64,000 nucleotides of DNA, taken from Alkalicoccobacillus porphyridii. GTDB taxonomy: Bacteria > Bacillota > Bacilli > Bacillales > Bacillaceae_D. Position 1 is the stretch's first letter. Each line of letters begins with the position of its first letter. The stretch covers positions 1-64,000 of the forward strand of contig NZ_VLXZ01000003.1 in NCBI RefSeq assembly GCF_007293315.1, read 5' to 3'. The translations under genes were made by a program, and so were the position numbers. Positions 25,124 to 32,882 of the stretch are shown one piece after another. The notes beneath the pieces are model-generated. The model was not told where the DNA came from. It searched no databases and saw nothing but the letters and a program-made list of their open reading frames with translations.

Positions 25124-25741
25124 TTACTCTATTTCTTGATATAGACGATGCTCTTTAATATATTGGTAGCAGCTTTCAGGGAGGAGATACCGAGGTTCTC
25201 CACCTCTGCTAAATTCTTCACGAATATACGTGGAGCTTATTTCCATGGCTAACCCTTTATCAACTAATTGAAAGCGACCATCGTCTACGTTTCGAAGGAT
25301 AGGCGACTGGGCAATCGTCTTTAGCATATCGATCCCATCTCGTGCCATGACGATAAACTGATTTTCCTCAAGCAGTTTGTCCCCTTGGACCCAGCTTCCC
25401 TGACCAATATTTTCGAGCAAATCTGCTCCCATTACAAAAAATAGCTCATCATTTGGATATGTTTCTTTTAATATTTGCATAGTGAAATAAGTGTATTGTC
25501 TGCCCAAAGGTGCATAGATCTCTTCCGTTGACAGTTCAAATCTGGGATCATCCTTAATGGCTAGCTTCACCATCTCAATCCGATGATGGTCACAAATGTT
25601 TAAGTTTTTATCACGTCTTTTATTTGAAGAAGGAAGAAATAATACTTTATCTAACTTCTTACGGTGGAAGATAGTAGAAGCCGTCCATAAATGTACATTT
25701 GTAACTGGATCAAAGGAAGAGCCATACACACCAATTTTCAC
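25124..25741 (-). CDS. nadD: Nicotinate-nucleotide adenylyltransferase (NadD-like)
   Basis: A 205-residue nucleotidyltransferase that joins nicotinate mononucleotide and ATP to deamido-NAD. The motif GSSFDPVTNVHL (a (H/T)xGH-type loop with NVHL where NadD usually has HxGH), LPSSNKRRD, MGADLLENI and ISSTYIREEF follow NadD order. GTG 25741 has GAGAGGTGA upstream, five bases after pncB. Because Firmicutes normally carry nadD in the yqeG-yqeK region, this is probably a second copy devoted to salvage. The loop variation leaves some doubt about activity. Confidence 0.8.
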   Translation of the reverse strand: MKIGVYGSSFDPVTNVHLWTASTIFHRKKLDKVLFLPSSNKRRDKNLNICDHHRIEMVKLAIKDDPRFELSTEEIYAPLGRQYTYFTMQILKETYPNDELFFVMGADLLENIGQGSWVQGDKLLEENQFIVMARDGIDMLKTIAQSPILRNVDDGRFQLVDKGLAMEISSTYIREEFSRGGEPRYLLPESCYQYIKEHRLYQEIE

Positions 25742-25746
25742 TTATT

Positions 25747-27426
25747 TCACCTCTCAGTTGGATTTTTGCCGGCGATCATATTCTCCTTTAACTCTCTTAG
25801 CTCATCTGATAGTGCGACTGGATAAACTTCAGGAACTTCTAAACGAAGATATTCCTCCCAGAATGTTTTTTTAGCCGACTGATGATAGTCCCTCAGCTCT
25901 TGCATAGATGGCTGATCATATACGAGCTGACCCGCATCAAAGATTTTTTTATGAAGTTCCTCATATGTAAAGTTACGGATTGTTTTTGATTTAAGCGGAT
26001 TTGTAGGATGCTTTAGAACCAATTCTTCTTTGCCCTCCAGCTGCTCGTGCTCCAAACAAATATAATCTCCTTTTGCCATATGATTCTGATCGTATAGGCG
26101 ATATACCTTTTTGCGTCCAGGGTTGAGTACCTTATCGATGCTTTCAGAGATCTTAATCAGCGAAATCCAATCATCTTTCTTTAAGCTTCCACCATTGGTC
26201 TCCAATTCATGGTCAAATGGACTTCGTGCAACGATCTTGTGTACGCCTCCGAGGGCAGGGTTGTCGTACGCTGTGATGAATTTCGTCCCCACTCCCCAGA
26301 TATCAATTTTAGCTCCCTGCTGCTTTAATGAAGCAATCGTGTATTCATCAAGGTCATTCGTCGCAGAGATCTTCACATAGTTTAAACCTTCTTCATCTAA
26401 GTGTTTTCGAACTTTTTTTGAAAGGTAGGCGAGGTCACCACTATCTAATCTCACTGCAGCAAGCTTCTGCCCTCTTTGCTCCATCTCTTTAGCAATTCGA
26501 ATCGCATTAGGCAGACCACTGCCAAGCGTATCTGTCGTATCAAGCAATAGCACGACTTTCTGTGGAAATGTATCTGCATATGTTTTAAACGCTTCGTATT
26601 CACTCTCATGAAACATTATATATACATGGGCCATCGTCCCAGTAATAGGTATATCAAGATCTTTCCCAGCTTTCACATTACTTGTTGCTTGAAAGCCTGC
26701 AATATAAGCCATCTTGGCTCCATTTACACTTGAATCTCTTCCCTGAGCCCGTCGTTTCCCCATCTCAAGTAACACATCTCCCTCGGTGACGGTAACAAGG
26801 CGTGACCCTTTGGTTAAAAGCAATGACTCCGCGTTAATCGTGTTAAGCAACATGGCTTCAATCCAAATACACTCCCATACTGGGGCTTCTATTCTTACAC
26901 ATGGTGTGTTTGGAAATATTAAATTCCCTTCTTGAACAGAATAAAGATCTCCACTAAATCGTAGTGTTTTTAAGTCTTCTAAGAAGGCTTCATCAAATGA
27001 CTCAGGTTGATTTCTTAAATAATCAATATCGTTATCATTAAAGTAAAGATTTGAAAGGATTTCAATGAGATGATCTAATCCTCCAAATGCAACATATCCA
27101 CCGAGCTCCCCACGATAATCACCTACGCCACGTATGAAAGGTGGTTTACGGTAAAAGTCATCATACACGACATTGTTTTTATGAACATTCTGTTTCCACA
27201 GAGCGTACATCATCGTGATGGCATAATAATCGGCATCAAGTGCATAGTCCTGTGAAGGATTGTAGAACGGAACGATTTGAAAGCCTTCGTCCTGCTTACA
27301 ATTCAAACATTCCACTATGCTCTTATTATCCTTAGCAAACATCGGATGTTTACAATGATTGCAGACATACACATGTCTATATTCCTTAGAATCGATATAA
27401 TCAAAAATGGTTTCTTTCGATGACAT
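25747..27426 (-). CDS. pncB: Nicotinate phosphoribosyltransferase with N-terminal zinc ribbon
   Basis: A 559-residue enzyme that converts nicotinate and PRPP to nicotinate mononucleotide. The catalytic part shows YFNDNDIDYLRNQ, GSRLVTVTEGDVLLEMGKRRAQG, ISGTMAHV-like TGTMAHVYIMF, RLDSGDLAYLSKKVR and GVGTKFITAYD. Residues 18-45 add CNHCKHPMFAKD and ECLNCK, a CxxC-CxxC zinc ribbon that the usual enzyme of about 485-490 residues lacks. AAAAGGAG precedes ATG 27426. It sits between pncA and nadD in one salvage operon. The ribbon might regulate or anchor the enzyme (inference). Confidence 0.87.
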   Translation of the reverse strand: MSSKETIFDYIDSKEYRHVYVCNHCKHPMFAKDNKSIVECLNCKQDEGFQIVPFYNPSQDYALDADYYAITMMYALWKQNVHKNNVVYDDFYRKPPFIRGVGDYRGELGGYVAFGGLDHLIEILSNLYFNDNDIDYLRNQPESFDEAFLEDLKTLRFSGDLYSVQEGNLIFPNTPCVRIEAPVWECIWIEAMLLNTINAESLLLTKGSRLVTVTEGDVLLEMGKRRAQGRDSSVNGAKMAYIAGFQATSNVKAGKDLDIPITGTMAHVYIMFHESEYEAFKTYADTFPQKVVLLLDTTDTLGSGLPNAIRIAKEMEQRGQKLAAVRLDSGDLAYLSKKVRKHLDEEGLNYVKISATNDLDEYTIASLKQQGAKIDIWGVGTKFITAYDNPALGGVHKIVARSPFDHELETNGGSLKKDDWISLIKISESIDKVLNPGRKKVYRLYDQNHMAKGDYICLEHEQLEGKEELVLKHPTNPLKSKTIRNFTYEELHKKIFDAGQLVYDQPSMQELRDYHQSAKKTFWEEYLRLEVPEVYPVALSDELRELKENMIAGKNPTER

Positions 27427-27445
27427 GAGTGTAACTCCTTTTTTA

Positions 27446-27991
27446 TTAACGAATAGTAGCCCCTAAAGATTGTTGAAAATGCTCAAGCGCCCATTCGTGG
27501 CCAGCTTGATTAAAGCTTGCAACTGCTTGTTGATGAATGACAATTTTGTATTGAAGCGAATAAGCATAAATGGCTGTATGTAGCACACAGATATCTGTCA
27601 CATCTCCAATTAAATGGACTTCTGTAATACCACGCTCGCGAAGCTTAATGTCTAAATCAGTGCCCACAAACGCCGAATACCTTGTTTTGTCCATAAAATA
27701 TACCTGTGGATTCTCTTTCACTTCATTATAATACTCTCCAAGGGCCCCATACAAATGACGTCCTTCTGTGTTTCGAAGATTATGAGGTGGAAATAGGCTG
27801 TTTTCCGGATGGTACGGGTCCTCTTTATCATGAACATCTACGGCAAACACAACAAAGTCACCATTATCAACAAATTGTTTTGTAACCTTAACAACTTCAC
27901 TTTCAATCGCGCGCCCAGGTTCTCCCACTGATAAGGCACCTTCTTCAGCAATAAAATCGTTTGTATAATCAATATTGATTAGTGCTTTCAT
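27446..27991 (-). CDS. pncA: Nicotinamidase / isochorismatase-family hydrolase
   Basis: A 181-residue cysteine hydrolase. The catalytic triad is visible as Asp in NIDYTNDF, Lys in MDKTRYSAF and Cys in VTDICVLHTA, with the cis-peptide region before it; the metal-site DVHDKEDPYHPE fits nicotinamidases. It probably deamidates nicotinamide to nicotinate, feeding pncB and the nadD-like gene directly downstream, 19 bases apart. Isochorismatase-like activity on another amide is the alternative, but the context favours PncA. Confidence 0.87.
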   Translation of the reverse strand: MKALINIDYTNDFIAEEGALSVGEPGRAIESEVVKVTKQFVDNGDFVVFAVDVHDKEDPYHPENSLFPPHNLRNTEGRHLYGALGEYYNEVKENPQVYFMDKTRYSAFVGTDLDIKLRERGITEVHLIGDVTDICVLHTAIYAYSLQYKIVIHQQAVASFNQAGHEWALEHFQQSLGATIR

Positions 27992-28169
27992 TGTTTATCC
28001 CCATTTCCATCTTATTTTTTCCTCTTATTAACTATCTTAGACTCACCGCTTCTATCGTGCAATGGCTTTCTAATTCTTCATTTACCTATACGTAATGTTG
28101 TCATTGAATGCTTTCCAATTGTTGCTTAGGAAATTAATAGGTTGCTACATTAAGAATTCTTTAGCTTTT

Positions 28170-28184
28170 GTTCTCTTTAAAGAC
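28170..28184 (+). promoter_or_regulatory. SinR-type operator upstream of sinI (site a)
   Basis: GTTCTCTTTAAAGAC matches the SinR box (GTTCTYT, usually as an inverted pair ending AGAAC) with one base missing at the end. It lies about 80 bases before sinI. Confidence 0.55.
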
Positions 28185-28190
28185 AATAAT

Positions 28191-28208
28191 CGTTCTATAT
28201 AATGAACG
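28191..28208 (+). promoter_or_regulatory. SinR-type operator over a TATAAT box (site b)
   Basis: CGTTCTATATAATGAACG has inverted CGTTC/GAACG ends and contains TATAAT (28198-28203), the best -10 box before sinI. Binding here would block sinI transcription. Confidence 0.5.
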
Positions 28209-28247
28209 TTATAACCTACAATATTTCCCTTGTAACTCATTGATTAA

Positions 28248-28376
28248 ATGGAGGTGTTTGTAATTTGTGATAATAATGATCATGAATGGTTACACTTAGT
28301 GATGGAGGCGAGAGAGCTTGGCCTTACAATTGATGAAGTCAGGAGGTTTATTAGTGAGGCAAAAGAAGACGAGTAG
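28248..28376 (+). CDS. sinI: SinI-like anti-repressor
   Basis: A small protein whose C-terminal 30 residues (HEWLHLVMEARELGLTIDE then VRRFISEAK) match the SinI dimerisation helices that strip SinR from DNA. Its start is unclear. ATG 28248 gives 42 residues but has no ribosome binding site upstream; GGAGGTG (28250-28256) lies inside that frame and points instead to an in-frame ATT at 28263, giving 37 residues, a length and N-terminus closer to Bacillus SinI. It is followed by a terminator hairpin at 28458 and then sinR. In B. subtilis Spo0A~P switches it on; I saw no clear Spo0A box. Confidence 0.78.
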   Translation: MEVFVICDNNDHEWLHLVMEARELGLTIDEVRRFISEAKEDE

Positions 28377-28457
28377 TTTTTATGCAATTATTTATTTGAA
28401 GCTGACATTCACATACTACATCAAGGATTTCATACATTCGAAGTCCTTGTTGAGTTA

Positions 28458-28490
28458 TTAATCTAGTCATATGTACTAGATTAACTTTTT
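28458..28490 (+). terminator. Terminator between sinI and sinR
   Basis: TTAATCTAGT (28458-28467) pairs with ACTAGATTAA (28475-28484), followed by CTTTTT. It suggests that sinI and sinR are largely separate transcripts. The rest of the 304-base gap holds an A/T-rich stretch, a weaker hairpin near 28421 and the sinR promoter. Confidence 0.65.
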
Positions 28491-28609
28491 ACTCTTTTCG
28501 TAGATCTTTATACCCGTGTCTAATGTCTTTTTCAGAATTTTTTATTATAAAAATTGCAAATTGGGAAAATACTATAATAATGGCTGTCGTATCAGGCTTT
28601 TACCCTAAT

Positions 28610-28645
28610 GTTCTATTTACAGAACAATTGATGTACTGGTATAAT
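28610..28645 (+). promoter_or_regulatory. sinR promoter with SinR-type operator (site c)
   Basis: GTTCTATTTACAGAAC (28610-28625) is an inverted SinR-type box that overlaps the -35 region (TTACAG, 28617-28622); TATAAT follows 17 bases later (28640-28645), 36 bases before the sinR start. It implies autoregulation of sinR. Confidence 0.6.
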
Positions 28646-28680
28646 AGCGACTAGTCAAAGATATAAGTGAGGTACCTATT

Positions 28681-29016
28681 ATGATTGGAAATCAAGTAAA
28701 AAAATGCAGGCTAGCAAAGGGCCTTTCCCTTTCGGAATTGGCAGAAAATGCAGGAGTTGCCAAATCATACTTAAGCTCTATTGAACGTAATATTCAATCT
28801 AACCCATCTATACACTTCTTAGAAAAAATATCAGTTATCTTAAATGTACCAATTGAAACATTACTTTACGAAAAATCAGCGACTGAACATAGTGATCTTG
28901 ATAATGAATGGTTGGAATTAGTAAGAGAAGCCAAAGCGTCTGGCATAAGTCAGGATCAGTTCCGAGAATTTCTAGAATTTAACCGTTGGCGTAAAGATCA
29001 ATCAAAACAACAGTAA
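28681..29016 (+). CDS. sinR: SinR master biofilm repressor
   Basis: A 111-residue protein closely matching B. subtilis SinR along its length. Residues 1-66 are an XRE-type helix-turn-helix (SLSELAENAGVAKSYLSSIE is near-identical to SinR), and residues 80-108 are the SinI-like dimerisation domain (NEWLELVREAKASGISQDQ, then FREFLEFNRWRK). It represses matrix genes and is antagonised by SinI. ATG 28681 has GTGAGG upstream. Here it is convergent with a third, shorter SinR-like gene, one base apart. Confidence 0.93.
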   Translation: MIGNQVKKCRLAKGLSLSELAENAGVAKSYLSSIERNIQSNPSIHFLEKISVILNVPIETLLYEKSATEHSDLDNEWLELVREAKASGISQDQFREFLEFNRWRKDQSKQQ

Positions 29017-29017
29017 G

Positions 29018-29224
29018 TTATTGCCTATCTATGTGTCGTATCAACTCAATAAAAGGGATGTCCATAGCATTAGCGAGTTTTGATAAAATTTCAACGCTTG
29101 GATTTTTTTGTATACCTCTTTCTACGTAGCTAATATATGATTTCGACACCCCTGATTGATCTGCCAGCTGATTTAATGTCATTCCCCTTTCCTTTCTTAA
29201 CATTCTTATTTTCTTTCCATCCAT
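29018..29224 (-). CDS. SinR-like XRE regulator lacking the SinI-binding domain
   Basis: A 68-residue protein that is only the helix-turn-helix half of a SinR relative (GMTLNQLADQSGVSKSYISY, ERGIQKNPSVEIL). It has no C-terminal SinI-like domain, so SinI should not be able to hold it, although it could share SinR operators. AAGGAG precedes ATG 29224, and a strong SinR-type box lies 28 bases upstream. Its position resembles a role like SlrR (a SinR-repressed partner), but SlrR has both domains. A real short regulator is more likely than a truncation, since the frame is intact and has its own control region. Confidence 0.8.
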   Translation of the reverse strand: MDGKKIRMLRKERGMTLNQLADQSGVSKSYISYVERGIQKNPSVEILSKLANAMDIPFIELIRHIDRQ

Positions 29225-29251
29225 CTTCTAACTCTCCTTACTCTCTGATTT

Positions 29252-29267
29252 GTTCTTTAATAAGAAC
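29252..29267 (-). promoter_or_regulatory. SinR-type operator before the short SinR-like gene (site d)
   Basis: GTTCTTTAATAAGAAC is an inverted repeat with six of seven arm bases matching and fits the SinR box best of all sites here. It lies 28 bases before the start codon of the gene at 29018. Confidence 0.65.
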
Positions 29268-29323
29268 GCGATACTGAATATTATACGGACACCTTTAGGC
29301 GCCCGCAACTTATTTTCCGTAAT

Positions 29324-29330
29324 AAAGAAC
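29324..29330 (-). promoter_or_regulatory. SinR-type half site (site e)
   Basis: On the minus strand this reads GTTCTTT, the SinR half-site heptamer. It lies between the short regulator and the 3' end of rocD, about 57 bases beyond site d, and may allow DNA looping. A single heptamer could occur by chance. Confidence 0.35.
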
Positions 29331-29348
29331 AAATTTCTCTAATGATGT

Positions 29349-30560
29349 CTAGTTTAAAAGTTCGTTAGATTCGTTAAATATTGACTTTAGACGTTCAAAA
29401 GCCCAATCAATTTCTTCTTTTGTAATCAGTAAAGGAGGAGCTAATCGAATGACATTTTCATGTGTTTCTTTGCAAAGCAATCCTTTTTCCTTTAATTTCT
29501 CGCAATAGGGTCTTGCTGGCTCTGTTAACTCCACGCCTATAAACAAACCTCTTCCTCTAACCTCATGAATGATTGGATGATCTAAGGTCCGAAGTTTAGA
29601 CATAAAGTATTCTCCAAGTGTGAATGAATTCTCTACCAACTTCTCATCTTCAATAACTTGTAATGAAGCAATAGACACTGCACAAGCGAGTGGATTCCCA
29701 CCAAAAGTGGATCCATGCGAACCAGGCGCAAACACCCCTAATATGTCTTCGTTGCTTACTACCGCAGAGATAGGCATGACTCCACCACCTAAAGCCTTAC
29801 CTAAAATATACATGTCGGGTACTACACGCTCCCAATCACAGGCAAAGACTTTTCCAGAACGACCGAGTCCAGACTGTATTTCATCAGCAATAAATAACAC
29901 CTGTTCCTGTTTACACAGATTTGCGGCCTCTGCTAAATATCCATGGGGCGGCAGGATAACACCTGCCTCTCCCTGAATAGGCTCAACAAGAAAAGCAGCC
30001 GTATTTGTAGTTATTGCTTTCTTTAATGCCTCAATATCTCCATAAGGCACAATTTTGATCCCAGTTAGCATTGGACCGAACCCACGCTTATATTCTTCAT
30101 TTGAGGAAAGCGAGACTGCTGTCATTGTGCGTCCATGAAAATTATTTTCGCAGACAATGATTTCGGCCTGATTGATTGGTACGCCCTTGCTTTCATACGC
30201 CCATTTTCTCGCTGCTTTTACAGCTGTCTCTACAGCTTCAGCCCCAGTATTCATAGGCAACACCATATTTTTATTTGTTAGCACTGCCACTTTTTCATAA
30301 AAAATTCCTAGCTGATCATTATGGAATGCTCTAGACGTTAGTGTAATCCGCTCAGCCTGTTCCTTAAGCGCCTTAATAATTACGGGATGGCAATGCCCCT
30401 GATTAAGCGCCGAGTAGGCACTTAACATATCTAGATACTTTGTACCCTCCGGATCCCATACCCACACCCCTTCTCCTTTTGATAACACGATGGGGAGCGG
30501 ATGATAATTCCTTGCACCAAATTGTTCAGTTTGTTTAATAATGTGATCTGTACCTTCCAT
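29349..30560 (-). CDS. rocD: Ornithine aminotransferase
   Basis: A 403-residue PLP enzyme that converts ornithine and 2-oxoglutarate to glutamate semialdehyde and glutamate in arginine catabolism. Motifs are [68 protein letters not shown] and the PLP lysine in [12 protein letters not shown]; the last segments ([23 protein letters not shown]) are typical. ATG 30560 has GAGGAGG eight bases upstream. The gene stands alone, away from rocB. Confidence 0.92.
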   Translation of the reverse strand: MEGTDHIIKQTEQFGARNYHPLPIVLSKGEGVWVWDPEGTKYLDMLSAYSALNQGHCHPVIIKALKEQAERITLTSRAFHNDQLGIFYEKVAVLTNKNMVLPMNTGAEAVETAVKAARKWAYESKGVPINQAEIIVCENNFHGRTMTAVSLSSNEEYKRGFGPMLTGIKIVPYGDIEALKKAITTNTAAFLVEPIQGEAGVILPPHGYLAEAANLCKQEQVLFIADEIQSGLGRSGKVFACDWERVVPDMYILGKALGGGVMPISAVVSNEDILGVFAPGSHGSTFGGNPLACAVSIASLQVIEDEKLVENSFTLGEYFMSKLRTLDHPIIHEVRGRGLFIGVELTEPARPYCEKLKEKGLLCKETHENVIRLAPPLLITKEEIDWAFERLKSIFNESNELLN

Positions 30561-30695
30561 CAAAAAACCTCCTCAACCGAAATGGTCCTGCAACTTCATT
30601 GTACGATTGGTAGTAAGAAGTCGGCAAGTGAAGGATAGAGTTCATGCTTATGTGTAATTGATATCGATGTAAAAAGAAAGGGTAAGGACATGTTT

Positions 30696-31075
30696 TGTTT
30701 CTTCGGATGTCGCTCCCGAAAATGGGGGTATGCTTACCGCAGGAGTACCTGAGCTAACGGGCGATGCCATCTTATCTCAATGAACTTTTTTTCGAAGCTA
30801 CTGAAAAAGTCATGTAAGAATGAGCTGAATGGCGCCGCTACAGGGGAACCCTACGCTTTCCGCGGGAACGGCCTCAGCCCTCGAAGTGGAAAACCACCAC
30901 TTCGATGTCTTCAGACGCGTTCTGTTCCGCAGGAGTCTACGGGTTCTCCTTCCGCTAACGTTCGGACTTAAACAGTTGAAGAAATTTCGCAGTCTTATAA
31001 AGATCGTTTTTCAGTGACCTCCTTTTCATCCCACAGGTGTTGGCCCTCCATTTTTTGTCCGCTTGTTTAGATGAA
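30696..31075 (+). repeat. Composite dispersed repeat: element B nested in element A
   Basis: The A head (30696-30795: TTCTTCGGATGTCGCTCCC, TTACCGCAGGAG, TCTCAATGAAC) and A tail (31019-31075: ATCCCACAGGTGTTGGCCC to TTGTCCGCTTG) are split by element B. B is bounded by CTACTGAAAAAG (about 30799) and TTTTTCAGTGACC (about 31009-31021), which are inverted repeats, and contains the palindromic core 30833-30960. An A copy without B exists at 57243. Short frames inside have no ribosome binding site. It makes up a third of the 1,060-base gap before the MFS gene. Confidence 0.75.
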
Positions 31076-31160
31076 TACTATCATCAACATTTAAACAATA
31101 ATCAGGACTTTTCCTCTCTATTATTGCTGTTCAAATCCATTTTTTTAATAGTCATACCGA

Positions 31161-31490
31161 TGCCTACTAACAAGCGGAAAAAGTAGGGTGCCACTGAATG
31201 ATAGCGATCTACTTCTAAACAAAAAACAGCCCTCATTGCCTCAGATAAAAGTGTTTGAGCATTTGTCTAATCGGTAACATGAGCGGAAGGAGAAATCGAA
31301 GACTCCTAAGGGACCAGCACGAGTCTGAAGACATTGAAGGAGTGATCTTCTCCTTCAATGGCTGAGGCCGTGCCCTAGGAAAGCGAAGATTTCTCCTGTA
31401 GCGGTGCTCCGAGCTCATTTCTAGATGACATTTTCAACAACTTCCTTTTTCTCCCCCAAGTGTCAGCCTCCATTTTCGTCCACTTGATTA
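31161..31490 (-). repeat. Inverted B core with A tails (copy 3)
   Basis: A B core in the opposite orientation (31281-31405, from GAGCGGAAGGAGAAATC to TTTCTCCTGTAGCGG) is flanked by a degraded A tail at about 31166 and an A tail at 31441-31490. With the copy at 30833 it forms a long inverted pair about 320 bp apart that could fold back or recombine. I see no gene in this stretch. Confidence 0.65.
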
Positions 31491-31618
31491 GATAGGTCTC
31501 AGAATCATTATCTTTACAATCATAGGTACTTTTCCAAGTGAAGAAAAGCTTGCAAGCATTGTAGACTTGTAATAGGTTAAATAGGAATGTCTTTTTTAAT
31601 CTAGGGGGAGCTCCAACG

Positions 31619-32824
31619 ATGGCACGTGTTCTACAAGAGGCAGAAACTACAATTACAATAAAGGATCATATCCTTTTTCTATCTACCGTTTTCTTTTTTT
31701 GGTTTGCTACATATATCTATGTCCCTACCTTCAGTCTCTATTTAGAGCAGAGAAATTTCAGTTACGCTGCCATTGGAATTATTCTTGGTAGTTACGGGGT
31801 CACACAGGTGCTCATTCGTTTCCCGTTAGGAATTCTTTCAGATATGCTGCAACGAATACGTAAACAGCTTTACATAGGTGGATTTGGGGTAGCTGCAATA
31901 AGTGGCATCATGTTTGTGTATTTAGATTCCTTTACTGCCATCCTGATCGCCCGTCTTCTTGCAGGAATCACAGCTTCTATGTGGGTGATGGCTACAGTTA
32001 TTTATGCTCAGTATTTTTTGCGTTCACAATCATCTCGAGCAATGGGGACGCTCCAGTTTCTAACGGTGATGCCTCAGTTTATAAGCATGGCAATAGCCGG
32101 CTTTCTCGTTCAGGGCTTCGGATGGAATTTGCCTTTTTGGGTGGCTGTGGCTGCCTCGCTCTGTGGTATGTTTTTGGCACTATTTATTAAAGACCTTCCA
32201 GTAGAAAGAACAACTACCGAGGTAAAACCTCGTGTAGCGGATTATATCAAGCGAACGTTACAAGTACCATCCTTAATATCGATTACTGCCCTATCAATGA
32301 TTGGTCATGGCATACTATTTATCACTATATTTGGATTTACACCACTATATGCCTCTAGAATTGGAGTGGATGAAGGCAGTCTCTTTTGGATCGTGACCGC
32401 ATTTTTTATCCCACATGCCATTGCTTCATTAGGGCTTGCCTTTATTAGCTTAAAGGAGTCCCAGATTCAATTGATATTGGTTGGGTCTCTCCTTGTGACA
32501 GCAGGATGTATGTTTGTCTTACCGTTTACTCAAACATTGATTACATTGAGTATGGTTCATGCAGTTATTGGTTTGACCCTGGGTCTATTTCTCCCATTAC
32601 TTCTTGGAAAAATCGCGTCCCTTCCAGTACAATCCATTCGAACCTCGGTTATGGGGTTTTATCAATCCTTTTACGCGTTGGGAATATTTCTTGGCCCACT
32701 GATTGCTGGTGCTATCGCTCAATCTTTTGGCTTACGTGAAACGTTCTGGTTCGGCGCTATTCTCGCATTAATCGCTATGCCTTTATTACTCAAGACTAAA
32801 GTAAAAAGTACCAGCCCAGCATAA
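31619..32824 (+). CDS. MFS transporter
   Basis: A 401-residue major facilitator with about 12 membrane segments, in the drug/proton antiporter-like group. The motif between segments 2 and 3 reads RFPLGILSDMLQRIRKQ (motif A-like G-x-L-x-D), and the two halves are separated near residue 190-215. ATG 31619 has AGGGGGAG upstream. It is a single gene after the repeat-filled gap. The substrate is unknown. Confidence 0.83.
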   Translation: MARVLQEAETTITIKDHILFLSTVFFFWFATYIYVPTFSLYLEQRNFSYAAIGIILGSYGVTQVLIRFPLGILSDMLQRIRKQLYIGGFGVAAISGIMFVYLDSFTAILIARLLAGITASMWVMATVIYAQYFLRSQSSRAMGTLQFLTVMPQFISMAIAGFLVQGFGWNLPFWVAVAASLCGMFLALFIKDLPVERTTTEVKPRVADYIKRTLQVPSLISITALSMIGHGILFITIFGFTPLYASRIGVDEGSLFWIVTAFFIPHAIASLGLAFISLKESQIQLILVGSLLVTAGCMFVLPFTQTLITLSMVHAVIGLTLGLFLPLLLGKIASLPVQSIRTSVMGFYQSFYALGIFLGPLIAGAIAQSFGLRETFWFGAILALIAMPLLLKTKVKSTSPA

Positions 32825-32825
32825 A

Positions 32826-32862
32826 AAAGCATTGACCTAAGTGGCTTTGTCCCTTAGGTCAA
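32826..32862. terminator. Terminator between MFS and YflS-like genes
   Basis: TTGACCTAAG (32832-32841) pairs with CTTAGGTCAA (32853-32862); leftward it is followed by TGCTTTTTT, so it best serves the minus-strand gene, but it lies just after the plus-strand stop as well. Confidence 0.7.
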
Positions 32863-32882
32863 CACCTGCTAACCTCAATCTC

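Noticed and set aside
30780-31017. Two overlapping 60-codon frames in the composite repeat
   Set aside because: They derive from the palindromic B core and recur in other B copies in different frames (for example 39181-39396 and 56645-56860).
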